A DNA stretch of 64,000 bases from Lachnospiraceae bacterium UBA5895 (GCA_002431915.1 DJEP01000022.1:17325-81324), one strand, 5' to 3'; counted from the stretch's first letter, positions 51,997 to 61,198 are shown. Notes: a model not told the origin generated them from the letters alone. Made by a program: numbers and translations.

Positions 51997-52779
51997 ATGA
52001 ACTTAAACATTGTAGCCGGTCTTCTGATTCCGTTTCTGGGAACGACTGCGGGGGCAGCCTGCGTCTTTTTCCTGAAAAAACAGATTGGCGGCAATATTCA
52101 GAGAATATTTACCGGATTCGCTGCCGGTGTCATGGTAGCGGCTTCGGTGTGGTCCTTACTGATACCTGCCATGGATATGTGTGAAGAGATGGGAAAGCTT
52201 GCATTTCTTCCCGCAGTGATCGGCTTCCTGATCGGTATTGTTTTTTTGTTGTTCATCGACAGTATGGTGCCCCACCTGCATGTGGGAAGCGATGAGCCGG
52301 AGGGACATAAGAGCAGCCTGAACCGTACAGCCATGCTGATGCTGGCTGTGACCATCCACAATTTCCCCGAAGGCGCAGCCTGCGGTGCTATTTTTGCCGG
52401 AGTGTTAAACGGGGACGGAACCGTTACGATGGCGGGAGCACTGACACTGGCCATCGGTATCGCCATTCAGAATTTCCCGGAGGGAGCGATTATTTCCCTG
52501 CCCCTTCGCAGTGAGGGCAACAAGCGGAGCAAATCCTTCGCACTGGGCGTGCTGTCCGGAGCAGTGGAGCCGGTGGGCGCAGTTCTTGCCATTGCACTGG
52601 CAAGCATTGTGACCCCGATCCTTCCGTATATGCTGGCATTCGCCGCAGGCGCCATGATCTATGTGGTGGTGGAGGAACTGATCCCGGAAGCCAGTGAGGG
52701 AGAGCATTCTAACTTAGGAACTATCGCTTTCGCCATCGGATTTGCCCTGATGATGATGTTAGACGTGGCACTGGGATAA
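51997..52779 (+). CDS. ZIP family metal transporter
   Basis: The 260-residue protein has eight predicted membrane segments and the paired metal-site motifs of ZIP transporters: TIHNFPEGAACG in helix 4 and AIGIAIQNFPEGAII in helix 5, with a short His-containing loop (VPHLHVGSDEPEGHKSS). It imports zinc or another divalent metal. ATG at 51997 was chosen as the first that opens with a membrane helix (NLNIVAGLLIPFLG); ATG at 51985 is an alternative. The neighbourhood with two CobW GTPases supports zinc supply as the theme. Confidence 0.9.
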   Translation: MNLNIVAGLLIPFLGTTAGAACVFFLKKQIGGNIQRIFTGFAAGVMVAASVWSLLIPAMDMCEEMGKLAFLPAVIGFLIGIVFLLFIDSMVPHLHVGSDEPEGHKSSLNRTAMLMLAVTIHNFPEGAACGAIFAGVLNGDGTVTMAGALTLAIGIAIQNFPEGAIISLPLRSEGNKRSKSFALGVLSGAVEPVGAVLAIALASIVTPILPYMLAFAAGAMIYVVVEELIPEASEGEHSNLGTIAFAIGFALMMMLDVALG

Positions 52780-52837
52780 CGTGAACAGGGTAACATTTGC
52801 ACAAGCAAAGTAAGAACAGCAGGAAGGATGTACGGGA

Positions 52838-53608
52838 ATGTCTGTGGAAAATGAAAAAGAAATACAACAGTTAAAAAACCGGATCCGGGAGCTGGCGGAC
52901 AAATCCTATAACCAGAACCAGTACACTTTTACCGGATTCTTAGGACTGGCGGAGCAGGATGCCCTGTGGCAGCTAGAACGGGATGTCAGATTTGCCGGAA
53001 TCACGTTATACGGCGGCAGAGAAGAGGCAGAGCGGAAGATACTTCGCTACGGCAGTGAGGCGGAGCTGGGCTATGAGCAGCCCTTTCCCATCTGCTGTAT
53101 CCGGATTCGACCGTTGTCCGAAAAATTTGCTGACAAGCTGTCTCACCGGGATTATCTGGGAGCGTTGATGAATCTTGGTATTGAACGCAGCACCATCGGC
53201 GATATTCTGCCGGGAGAGGGCGAAGCTTTTTTGTTCTGTCTGGATACCATTGCGGAATTTATCTGTGACAATCTGGAGCAGATCCGACATACGCATGTGA
53301 AATGCGAGGTGGTGGATGCCGCTGCCGAAGTGCCGGAGGAAAAGCCGGTCAGTCAGGTGATCCAGGTGGCAAGTCCCCGTGTTGACGCTGTGCTTTCCAA
53401 GGTTTATAATAAATCCAGAAGTGACTGCCTGGAGCTGTTCCGGGCGGGAAAAGTGTACGTGAACGGCAGGCTGTGTGAGAACAATTCCAAGCCTCTTGCG
53501 CAGGGCGATGTGGTGAATGCCAGAGGGTACGGAAAATTCCGGATCAGCGGGGAACCTCATGCCACGAGAAAGGGAAGGCTTGCCATAGAGACGGAAGTGT
53601 ATTCGTAG
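52838..53608 (+). CDS. ylmH: S4-domain RNA-binding protein YlmH
   Basis: The 256-residue protein has an N-terminal YlmH domain (QYTFTGFLGLAEQD, LGALMNLGIERSTIGDI) and a C-terminal S4 RNA-binding domain (VDAVLSKVYNKSRSDCLELFRAGKVYVNGR). YlmH in Firmicutes is a ribosome-associated factor rescuing stalled or colliding ribosomes and is usually near division genes; here it is not. Length is typical. Confidence 0.92.
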   Translation: MSVENEKEIQQLKNRIRELADKSYNQNQYTFTGFLGLAEQDALWQLERDVRFAGITLYGGREEAERKILRYGSEAELGYEQPFPICCIRIRPLSEKFADKLSHRDYLGALMNLGIERSTIGDILPGEGEAFLFCLDTIAEFICDNLEQIRHTHVKCEVVDAAAEVPEEKPVSQVIQVASPRVDAVLSKVYNKSRSDCLELFRAGKVYVNGRLCENNSKPLAQGDVVNARGYGKFRISGEPHATRKGRLAIETEVYS

Positions 53609-53651
53609 ATTTTTACAAATATAAAACAAAAGAGTTGAGGGAGGTTATACA

Positions 53652-54605
53652 GTGTATCATTATACTGCAATCCAATGGTTGTTTTTCTTTTATTTTTACT
53701 GCTTTTTCGGTTGGTGTTTTGAATCCACCTATGTATCCATTAAGAGTAAAAAACTGGTTAACCGAGGTTTTATGCGTGGCCCGTTTCTGCCTCTGTACGG
53801 CAGCGGAGCGATTATGATGCTGGTGGTATCCATGCCTTTTCAGGACAATCCGGTGCTGGTCTATATCGCCGGATGCATCGGGGCTACAGCGCTGGAGTAC
53901 GTCACCGGCGTAGTCATGGAAGCGCTGTTCAAAGTAAGATACTGGGATTATTCCAAGAATAAATTTAATTTCCATGGATATATCTGTCTGGGATCATCTC
54001 TGGCCTGGGGTGTTCTGACAATCCTTATGACAGAGTTTATCCACAAGCCTATCGAGCATCTGGTATTGTCCATCCCGGACAGCATCCTGACACCGGTGAC
54101 CCTGATACTGACAGCACTGATCGGCGCAGACTTTGCATTATCCTTCAAGGCGGCCCTGGATCTGCGGGATGTGCTGGAGAAAATGGACAAGGCAAAAGAA
54201 GACATGCTGCGTATCCAGAAGAGGCTGGATGTCATTATTGCTGTGGCTGGTGAGGATCTGGAGAACCGCAAGGAAGGCTTCAGTGAGAGCCTGGCACAGA
54301 AGAAGGAAGATTTTACTGAGGGAATTACGACCAGAGTAGAAGATCTGAAGTCCAACATCGAGGGTAAACTGGATAGCATCCGCACTTCCGCACAGAAGTC
54401 ACCCAATAAGTATCTGGAGAGCGTGAAGAACGAAGTCGCCGAGCTGCGGCAGAAGTACACCAGAAGCGTGGCAGACAGAGAGAATGTCAGCAGCTTAAGA
54501 GATTTCTTCCAGCGTGATATGATCCGTTCCAACCCGACCATGAGTTCCGAAAAGTTCAAGGATGCCCTGGAAGAGTTGAAAGAGCATTCCGGTAAGAAAA
54601 ACTAA
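53652..54605 (+). CDS. CmpB-type putative ABC-transporter permease with coiled-coil tail
   Basis: The 317-residue protein has four or five membrane segments in its first 165 residues (YTAIQWLFFFYFYCFFGWCFE, then NRGFMRGPFLPLYGSGA, the ABC_trans_CmpB hallmark) and a long charged helical C-terminus (about 175-317; repeats such as KRLDVIIAVAGEDLENRKE). The family is not a true ABC permease in proven cases and its role is unknown. GTG start at 53652 follows GGGAGG by eight bases. A terminator follows. Confidence 0.82.
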   Translation: MYHYTAIQWLFFFYFYCFFGWCFESTYVSIKSKKLVNRGFMRGPFLPLYGSGAIMMLVVSMPFQDNPVLVYIAGCIGATALEYVTGVVMEALFKVRYWDYSKNKFNFHGYICLGSSLAWGVLTILMTEFIHKPIEHLVLSIPDSILTPVTLILTALIGADFALSFKAALDLRDVLEKMDKAKEDMLRIQKRLDVIIAVAGEDLENRKEGFSESLAQKKEDFTEGITTRVEDLKSNIEGKLDSIRTSAQKSPNKYLESVKNEVAELRQKYTRSVADRENVSSLRDFFQRDMIRSNPTMSSEKFKDALEELKEHSGKKN

Positions 54606-54616
54606 GAAAAATACAG

Positions 54617-54668
54617 AAAAAGCATGTCTGGATGCCAGTTTTTGAGGGCAGAAGGACATGCTTTTTTT
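54617..54668 (+). terminator. Intrinsic terminator after the CmpB-type gene
   Basis: AAAAAGCATGTC (54617-54628) pairs with GACATGCTTTTT (54655-54666) across a 26-base loop, with a run of seven T. Confidence 0.8.
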
Positions 54669-54693
54669 GTATGCAAAAAAATCACAAAAAGAG

Positions 54694-54722
54694 TTGACAA
54701 TAAAGCGGGGGGGGGGTATACT
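54694..54722 (+). promoter_or_regulatory. Promoter with a G10 tract in the spacer (likely phase-variable)
   Basis: A perfect TTGACA (54694-54699) and TATACT (54717-54722) are separated by exactly 17 bases, of which the last ten are G (54707-54716). A change of tract length by slipped-strand mispairing would alter the spacer to 16, 18 or other lengths and change promoter strength. The arrangement matches known phase-variable promoters with homopolymeric spacers in other bacteria. The downstream gene encodes a secreted protein. Confidence 0.85.
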
Positions 54723-54778
54723 AAATAACGGTAAAAATAAAAACTTTCCAGAATTTTACAAATAGGAGGAATGGGAAA

Positions 54779-55804
54779 ATGAAGAAGAAATTACTTATGG
54801 CCGCAGCGATTGCATTCGCAATATTTGCAATCCCTTACGGCAGCAGTGTTCTGTCTACCGTATCTGTAGCAAGTGAGAATAACACGGTGGCACCGACACC
54901 TGCACCTGTTGTAGATGTAGATAAGGTGAAGGTTAGCATTGATAACATTAGCATTACTGATGTGTCCAGCGCAGACGAGGCAGTAGCTATTTTGAAGAAT
55001 AACATTGGAATCGAAACTTTGAGGGCCGCGTTGTGGCAGAGTTATGATCTTAGAGAGGAATTGTATGGCCGTCTGGAACAGGAATATGCAGATGCAAAAG
55101 GAATCCAAATTTCTAAACCTAACTTTACAGACGATTTTAATAAAGAATATTCAGATGAGTGGTGGGTATCCAGTGAAGGAGTAGCTCTTAATGATTGCGC
55201 TGAGTTACAGGTGGATGCTCCTACAATCAAACCTTCCGTTTCTGGTGTCACATCTATATGTTATTTGGACTTCAGCCTGATTAATGCAGAAGGACGGAAA
55301 GTTGGTGCTGCAGTGAACGTTCCGGTAGGTATCGGAGTATCTGTTCCTGCGGGAATGGACCCCGCGAAAGTGGTAGTTTATCATTTCGCAGCAGATGGCA
55401 GCATAGATGAGATTATTGATCCGGAATGGTATGTAGATGAGACCAGCGGCAGAGATTCTGTATATTTTCTAGTAGATCACTTCTCCACTTTTGCCATCGC
55501 AGAAGCTGAGACTACCGGCGCTGAAGGTTCTGACAATGCATTCGAAAGATATCGCGACAGCATTGCAAACGAGATCGCCAATGCCAAGGATGGTGCTACC
55601 ATCAAGATCACCAGAGACAAGAACATCAACGCTCTGCCTAATGATATCATGAAGGCTCTGTATAAGAAACAGACCGTAGCTCTGGAGCTGGAGTATACCT
55701 TCGAAGGCAAGGAATACACCGTAACCATTCCTGCAGGTAAGGCAGAAGATAATGCCATTGAATGGTATGGTCCTCTGTACTTACAGATGCGTTATGGCAA
55801 ATAA
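54779..55804 (+). CDS. Secreted protein of unknown function, probable phase-variable expression
   Basis: The 341-residue protein starts with a signal peptide (MKKKLLMAAAIAFAIFAIP; cleavage probably near VSVAS-EN), followed by a Pro/Thr/Val linker, a central beta-rich region (AAVNVPVGIGVSVPAGMDPAKVVV, then FLVDHFSTFAIAEAE, a pattern frequent in Lachnospiraceae surface proteins) and a C-terminal domain (about 255-341) rich in charged residues (KITRDKNINALPND). There is no LPxTG motif, so it is probably released or held non-covalently. GGAGG lies nine bases before the ATG. Expression is governed by the G10-spacer promoter 57 bases upstream. A terminator closes the single-gene unit. Confidence 0.8.
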   Translation: MKKKLLMAAAIAFAIFAIPYGSSVLSTVSVASENNTVAPTPAPVVDVDKVKVSIDNISITDVSSADEAVAILKNNIGIETLRAALWQSYDLREELYGRLEQEYADAKGIQISKPNFTDDFNKEYSDEWWVSSEGVALNDCAELQVDAPTIKPSVSGVTSICYLDFSLINAEGRKVGAAVNVPVGIGVSVPAGMDPAKVVVYHFAADGSIDEIIDPEWYVDETSGRDSVYFLVDHFSTFAIAEAETTGAEGSDNAFERYRDSIANEIANAKDGATIKITRDKNINALPNDIMKALYKKQTVALELEYTFEGKEYTVTIPAGKAEDNAIEWYGPLYLQMRYGK

Positions 55805-55834
55805 GTTATTGCCGGATCAGAGAAGCAGATAATG

Positions 55835-55872
55835 ATAAGGCACTCTTCAGAAATGAGGGGTGCCTTATTTTC
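55835..55872 (+). terminator. Terminator of the secreted protein gene
   Basis: ATAAGGCAC (55835-55843) pairs with GTGCCTTAT (55860-55868), then TTTTC. Confidence 0.75.
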
Positions 55873-55898
55873 AATTAAAAGACGGATACAGGGAAACT

Positions 55899-57449
55899 AT
55901 GAAGAAACAGAAAACACCCACTCAAAACACCGAAACAACAGCGTCGCTGGTATATGCCTGGCTGATGATCCTTTTTGCCGGACTCCCTTTGTACATGCAG
56001 GACAAACTGGTCATGATCGGCAATGCAAAATATTTATTTTTTCGCAATACCACGCTGGTACTGGGGATTTTTCTGGTGCTGGCAGCCTTCTGGCAGAGGC
56101 TTCGGGGAGGAAAAACACACAAAGAAAAATCGAGGAGAGATCCTTCGGATCCGTGGAGAAAAACGGATTTTTTTTGTTTTTTCTATCTGTTATCCGCAAT
56201 CGCAGCCTATGTGGTCAGTCCCTGTAAAGAAGATACTTTCCTGGGGTATCCGGGATGGTATATGGGATTGCTGACGCAGATGCTGCTGGTGGGAATCTAT
56301 TTTGCGGTGTCACGGTACTATGATGGCAGCAAAAGTATCTGGTGGGTCGCCGGGATCACGGCGGGGATCGTGACACTGATCGGACTGTTGAATCGTCTTG
56401 ATATTGATGTGTTGGGAACTTTCCAGGGAATGGAGAACGGAGAATGGAACCGTACGCAGCTGCTGTCCACCATCGGCAATAACAACTGGTATGCCGGTTA
56501 CATCAGTGTGACAGCAGGAATTTCGCTGGCAGCAGCATTCATTGGAAAACGATGGGGCAGGGTACTGGGGATGCTTGGGAGTTTTTTATTTTTTGCATCG
56601 GCGATTACTTCCAATAGCACCACAGCAATTCTGTCAGCTTGTGGATTAAGTCTGCTGTTGCTTCTGTTTTCTCTAAGGCAGCGAAGACGCCTCCTGCGGG
56701 CATTGGAGATTCTGATGCTGTTGCCGCTTTCGGTATTTATGATTCGAATGCTGATACAGTTTCATCTGACCGGACTGGTATTGGCAGGAAATGTCGAAAA
56801 GAAACTCTTTTTTACACCGGTATGGTATGGCACTTTTATGGCGGAAGCGGTGTTGTATCTGTTCCTGTGGTGGCGGGAGAGACAGAAGAGAAGTGATCTG
56901 CTGGAGAATGGCAGAATATCCCGGATTGTTGTATATACAGTGGTAACATTGGCAGTGCTTACGGTGTTTTTGGGATGTCTGTTGGTGTCTGGAAATCTGT
57001 CTGGTAGTGAGAAGCTGTCGGAAGTCGCGAATGGTCGTCTGTCACTGTGGAAGGTCACGGTGCTTACTTACGGAAAAGAGGGAATTTGGTTCCGAATATT
57101 CGGCATGGGGCCTGATAGTTTCTATTATGCGCTCTATCAATGGGGCAGCGATGCCGTGGACTGGATCAACAGGGGACTTCTCGACAACAACATCTATTCC
57201 AATGCCCACAACGAATGGCTGACGCTTCTGGTGCAGCAGGGAATCATAGGAGTCGTTGCCTATGGTGGAATCTTCCTCACCGCATTTCGAAACCTTCGAA
57301 CCTCCGCACCTGTGAATCCCCGGGTACTTGCGGTTGTCCTCGGTCTCACCGGCTACCTGATCTGTTCTCTGTTTACCTTTCAACATGTATTATCCACACC
57401 CTTTGTCTTTGCCCTCCTGGGCATGGCAGAGGGTGTTTTGTCATCTTAA
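55899..57449 (+). CDS. O-antigen ligase/polymerase-like membrane protein
   Basis: The 516-residue protein has about eleven membrane segments and the Wzy/WaaL-type layout, with a long external loop (about 360-430) ending in NAHNEWLTLLVQQGIIGVVAYGG, the conserved H-N-x-W region of the family. In Gram-positives such proteins ligate or polymerise cell-surface glycans or modify teichoic acids or pili. ATG at 55899 has AGGG six bases before it; the longer frame would start inside the previous terminator. No sugar-nucleotide genes adjoin it. Confidence 0.83.
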   Translation: MKKQKTPTQNTETTASLVYAWLMILFAGLPLYMQDKLVMIGNAKYLFFRNTTLVLGIFLVLAAFWQRLRGGKTHKEKSRRDPSDPWRKTDFFCFFYLLSAIAAYVVSPCKEDTFLGYPGWYMGLLTQMLLVGIYFAVSRYYDGSKSIWWVAGITAGIVTLIGLLNRLDIDVLGTFQGMENGEWNRTQLLSTIGNNNWYAGYISVTAGISLAAAFIGKRWGRVLGMLGSFLFFASAITSNSTTAILSACGLSLLLLLFSLRQRRRLLRALEILMLLPLSVFMIRMLIQFHLTGLVLAGNVEKKLFFTPVWYGTFMAEAVLYLFLWWRERQKRSDLLENGRISRIVVYTVVTLAVLTVFLGCLLVSGNLSGSEKLSEVANGRLSLWKVTVLTYGKEGIWFRIFGMGPDSFYYALYQWGSDAVDWINRGLLDNNIYSNAHNEWLTLLVQQGIIGVVAYGGIFLTAFRNLRTSAPVNPRVLAVVLGLTGYLICSLFTFQHVLSTPFVFALLGMAEGVLSS

Positions 57450-57575
57450 TAAAGTCTTAAAGGTTTTTCCTGTTTTTTATTAATCCGGATTCTGTTAAAA
57501 TAATTTTAGCGTAAGGGAAGCCCTTGCGGAAAAGGTGCCCGGGCAGTCGCCGTGGACACGGAAATGAGGGAGAGC

Positions 57576-58268
57576 ATGTACAATATATTGATCTGCGATG
57601 ATGAGAAGGATATCGTAAACGCGTTAAAGATATACTTAAATGACACCAACTATCATTTTCTGGAGGCTTTCGACGGTGAGGAAGCCGTGCATGTGGTGGA
57701 GACGAAAGAGGTGCATCTGGTACTGATGGACATTATGATGCCGAAGATGGACGGCATTCAGGCTATGATTAAAATCCGGGAGAAAAGCAACGTGCCGGTG
57801 ATCCTGCTGACTGCCAAGGGTGAGGATTCCGACAAGGTGCTGGGGCTTACGGTAGGTGCGGACGACTACATTACGAAGCCGTTTAATCCCATTGAGGTAT
57901 CGGCCCGCGTGAAATCGCAGTTACGGCGTTATATGCAGCTGGGCGGCGGAAGTGTCCGGCCGGATATCATCAAGGTAGGTGGTATCGAGCTGGATGATAA
58001 GGAGAAAAGCGTAACTTTAGATGGGGAGGCGGTAGCACTGACTCCTACGGAATATGATATTTTAAAGCTGTTGATGCAGAATCCGGGGCAGGTATTCTCT
58101 CCCAGGGAGATCTACACCAGAATCTGGAATGATCTGCCGCTTGGCAGTGAGAATACGGTGGCGGTACATATCAGGCATTTACGGGAAAAACTGGAAATCA
58201 ACCCGGCAGAACCCAGGTATCTGAAAGTGGTCTGGGGTCAGGGATACAAATGTGAGAAGCAGGGATAA
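57576..58268 (+). CDS. OmpR/PhoB-type response regulator
   Basis: The 230-residue protein has a receiver domain (NILICDDEKDIVNAL; phospho-Asp in LVLMDIMMPKMDG; Thr in LLTAKGE; Lys in DYITKPF) and a winged-helix DNA-binding domain (VALTPTEYDILKLLMQNPGQVFSPREIY, VAVHIRHLREKLE). ATG at 57576 is preferred, with GAGGGAG just upstream; in-frame GTG/ATG codons 12-24 bases earlier are alternatives. The kinase follows after 44 bases. Confidence 0.95.
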   Translation: MYNILICDDEKDIVNALKIYLNDTNYHFLEAFDGEEAVHVVETKEVHLVLMDIMMPKMDGIQAMIKIREKSNVPVILLTAKGEDSDKVLGLTVGADDYITKPFNPIEVSARVKSQLRRYMQLGGGSVRPDIIKVGGIELDDKEKSVTLDGEAVALTPTEYDILKLLMQNPGQVFSPREIYTRIWNDLPLGSENTVAVHIRHLREKLEINPAEPRYLKVVWGQGYKCEKQG

Positions 58269-58312
58269 GAACAGGCAGGAGACCGGGGCAGCTCCCGAAA
58301 GGAGACAGGAAT

Positions 58313-60769
58313 ATGGATAGCAGGGAAGAAAACAGCAGGAACACAGAACAGGAAAGAGTGGAAAATCCGGCGGAAAAAACAGAGAATACGACTGAGGCAA
58401 CAGAGTTGTCGGAGGATAGAAAACAACGGAAAAAAGGAGAAAAATCAGAGAAAAAGAAAAAAACGTCAGCACAGGGGAACAGTCTGACGGGCAGTACCCT
58501 GGCAAAGGTCATAGCGTTTCTGCTGATGATCCTCACGTCGGTCGTGGGTGTGCTGGGGCTCTATGGCACCTTCATGCTGGCGGACAACGGAGCTTATACT
58601 TCCGGAAAAATAATGTTTATTCACGATATGCTGCTGGATCAGCAGGCCCAGACAGATATGTACCTGATACGGGGATGGTATGAGAATGAGAGCGAGCAGA
58701 CCATGGAAGCCTATTGCAGACAACGGAATATCTGGGTGAAGGTGGAAGGCTATGATCTGGATACCGATGAATTCCTGGGAGAATGGACGAACGAGGATTA
58801 TGTAGACAAGACCAATGATCTGACTTATCGCCTGGAATCCCGGGTGCAGCACAGCGGTGACAATACCTATAGCAGCATGGATAGCTCCCAGATGACATAT
58901 GGACCTGCTGCGAAGGAAGCAGAGCCAACTGTTTATACGGATGACAGTCAGACGACGGGAGACAATGGACTGACAAGTATATCTTCTGATGATACTGTGT
59001 CGGATGCGGAAATCATAACAGCAGCGGAACAGGAAGCACTTTCCTCCGGAAATCTGAAGAAATATCTGGATCTGGGAGATCGTGTATCCATTGGAGGAGA
59101 GACGTATGTGCCGGTTGACCGGGCCGAAAAATATGCAAAATGGATGATCAAAGACGCTTTAAGTGAGACAGATGGGTTGAAAGAAGATGATACAGAAAAG
59201 ACACTGGCAGAGAGAAATCTCCGGATCGTGGTTACCCTGACGGTGAATCCCAGTCTGCCGAAAGAAGATGAATATGCCCTGATCTATCATCGGGCAGAGG
59301 ATTTTTATAACGATCGCAATGTGATTCCCGTGGCATGTGCGGTAGGAACCGTACTGGCATTCTTATGCTTTATCTTCCTGCTGTGCAGTGCCGGACATAA
59401 GAACGGCAGGGAGGGGATTATTCCCAGTGCAATTAATGAGATCCATCTGGATGTGTATACCGCGATCACTGCAATAGGTGCCTTTATCGGTCTGTACCTT
59501 GCGGTGGAATGGATCGGTGTGAACGTGTCAAGTATGATTGAACTGATCGTTCTGGTGGTACTGTTTGTGGCAGAACTGGTATGGTGTACCCTGTACTTCA
59601 TGGAACTGGCCATTCGCCTGAAACTGGGAAAATGGTGGCAGAATACGCTCCTGTATAAAGTGCTGCAATTTTTCGGAAAATTCTGCAAGAGATTTTTCCG
59701 TGGTATTGTGAGATTGATTCGTGGAGTTCCCATGGTATGGAGAACAGCACTTTTGTGCCTTGCAGTCTGCGTGGCAGAGTTTTTCGCTTTAATGCTGTTT
59801 TATCACGATACAGGTGTATTACTTTTTTTATGGACCATAGAGAAATTTATTCTGTGCGGTGCAATTATTTTTGTGGCATTGATGTGTAAAGAGCTGCAGG
59901 AGGGCAGTGAAGCGCTGGCGGAAGGGGATCTGAATTATAAGCTGGATACTTCCCATATGGTACTGTCCTTCAGGGAACACGGAGAGAACCTGAACAGCAT
60001 TGGCGAAGGCATTTCCGTAGCCGTCGAACAGAGGATGAAGAGCGAACATTTAAAGACGGAGCTGATCACCAATGTCTCCCATGATATCAAGACACCGCTG
60101 ACGTCTATTATCAATTATGCGGACCTTATCGGAAAAGAAGTCGAAGGGGACACAGTAACCACAGAGAACGGTTCCGCAGCGGAGTCGGATTCCGAAAAGA
60201 AACAGCGTCTTTTGGAATATGCAGATGTATTGTTACGTCAGTCGAAGAAGCTGAAAAAGCTGTTGGATGATCTATTGGAGGCATCCAAAGCCACCACCGG
60301 CAATCTGGAGGTACATCCGGAGGTCTGCGATGTGTCGGTACTGTTGTCACAGGCCGTAGGAGAGTATGAACAACGATTTGCGGACAAGGGACTGGAGCCG
60401 ATCATCCGCCAGCCGGAAGAAAACGTAAAGGTTATGGCGGACGGCAGACATCTGTGGAGAGTCTTTGACAATCTGCTAAACAATATTTATAAATATGCGC
60501 AGGAGGGCAGCCGTGTCTATCTGAATGTGGAACATAATGGGCAGGAGGTGAGCATTATTTTCCGGAATATGTCGGCTTTCCCGTTAGAAATGTCACCGGA
60601 GGAGCTGGAAGAGCGGTTCACCAGAGGGGACAAATCCCGCCACATGGAGGGCAATGGTCTGGGGCTGTCCATTGCCAAGAGTCTGACGGAACTGCAAAAA
60701 GGCAGCATGGAGATCATAACGGACGGTGATCTGTTCAAGGTAGTGGTCACCCTGCCGGAGACAGAGTAA
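58313..60769 (+). CDS. Membrane sensor histidine kinase
   Basis: The 818-residue kinase is long for its family. A polar, Lys/Glu-rich cytoplasmic N-terminus (1-60) precedes a first membrane helix (about 63-86), a large external sensor region (about 90-340), a cluster of five or six further helices (about 345-540), then HisKA with phospho-His in TNVSHDIKTPLTSIINYADLIG (about 590) and the ATPase with N-box VFDNLLNNIYKYA and G-box GNGLGLSIAKS. The DesK/Bce-type short layouts do not apply. It pairs with the adjacent response regulator. The stimulus is unknown. Confidence 0.93.
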   Translation: MDSREENSRNTEQERVENPAEKTENTTEATELSEDRKQRKKGEKSEKKKKTSAQGNSLTGSTLAKVIAFLLMILTSVVGVLGLYGTFMLADNGAYTSGKIMFIHDMLLDQQAQTDMYLIRGWYENESEQTMEAYCRQRNIWVKVEGYDLDTDEFLGEWTNEDYVDKTNDLTYRLESRVQHSGDNTYSSMDSSQMTYGPAAKEAEPTVYTDDSQTTGDNGLTSISSDDTVSDAEIITAAEQEALSSGNLKKYLDLGDRVSIGGETYVPVDRAEKYAKWMIKDALSETDGLKEDDTEKTLAERNLRIVVTLTVNPSLPKEDEYALIYHRAEDFYNDRNVIPVACAVGTVLAFLCFIFLLCSAGHKNGREGIIPSAINEIHLDVYTAITAIGAFIGLYLAVEWIGVNVSSMIELIVLVVLFVAELVWCTLYFMELAIRLKLGKWWQNTLLYKVLQFFGKFCKRFFRGIVRLIRGVPMVWRTALLCLAVCVAEFFALMLFYHDTGVLLFLWTIEKFILCGAIIFVALMCKELQEGSEALAEGDLNYKLDTSHMVLSFREHGENLNSIGEGISVAVEQRMKSEHLKTELITNVSHDIKTPLTSIINYADLIGKEVEGDTVTTENGSAAESDSEKKQRLLEYADVLLRQSKKLKKLLDDLLEASKATTGNLEVHPEVCDVSVLLSQAVGEYEQRFADKGLEPIIRQPEENVKVMADGRHLWRVFDNLLNNIYKYAQEGSRVYLNVEHNGQEVSIIFRNMSAFPLEMSPEELEERFTRGDKSRHMEGNGLGLSIAKSLTELQKGSMEIITDGDLFKVVVTLPETE

Positions 60770-60843
60770 AATCCGCCCACCGGATTTACGAAGGTAAGTA
60801 TGTGGCATCAGGGATAAGATTTGCAAATTTTCTAAAAATAGTA

Positions 60844-60872
60844 TTGACAAAATAGAAAATAGAGATTATTCT
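60844..60872 (+). promoter_or_regulatory. Promoter of the T-box leader and trpXYZ
   Basis: TTGACA, 17-base spacer, TATTCT, about seven bases before the predicted leader start. Confidence 0.85.
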
Positions 60873-60878
60873 AAGACA

Positions 60879-61198
60879 CAGAAACAACAATTCATAAGTT
60901 TACCAAACCTGTGAGGAAGAGTAGTAAGCCTTAGGGAATTTTGCAGAGAGCCGTGGATGGTGGAATCACGGTAAAGGAACTTTCGCTGAATGGACTTCCG
61001 AGGCTGGCCCGAGAACAGATCAGTTTTAGGCGTCAGCGGGATTCGGACCCGTTATCAAGCCGATGGATATGATGGTATCCAGAGAAAAGTGGACACAATT
61101 CTTAGGAATGGGTCAATTTGAGTGGCACCACGATGATGAGCAAGAGCTTATTACCGTCTCAAGTGTATAGCAATATACATTTGAGGCGGTTTTCTTTT
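60879..61198 (+). promoter_or_regulatory. T-box riboswitch (tryptophan), with terminator
   Basis: The leader shows the T-box parts in order: stem I with AGAGAGCC and the 3' side CTGAATGGACTT, in which TGG (60991-60993) is placed as specifier codon for Trp; the T-box segment GAGTGGCACCACG (61120-61132) whose UGGC would pair with a G discriminator, as bacterial tRNA-Trp has; and a terminator ACCGTCTCAAGTGTATA/TATACATTTGAGGCGGT (61153-61190) followed by T-run. Uncharged tRNA-Trp should favour the antiterminator and switch on trpXYZ. Confidence 0.9.

Noticed and set aside
51918..52184. 88-codon frame starting with GTG behind a good ribosome site
   Set aside because: It runs out of phase through the ZIP transporter gene; at most a short leader could be translated. 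Kept only as a note on the palindrome.
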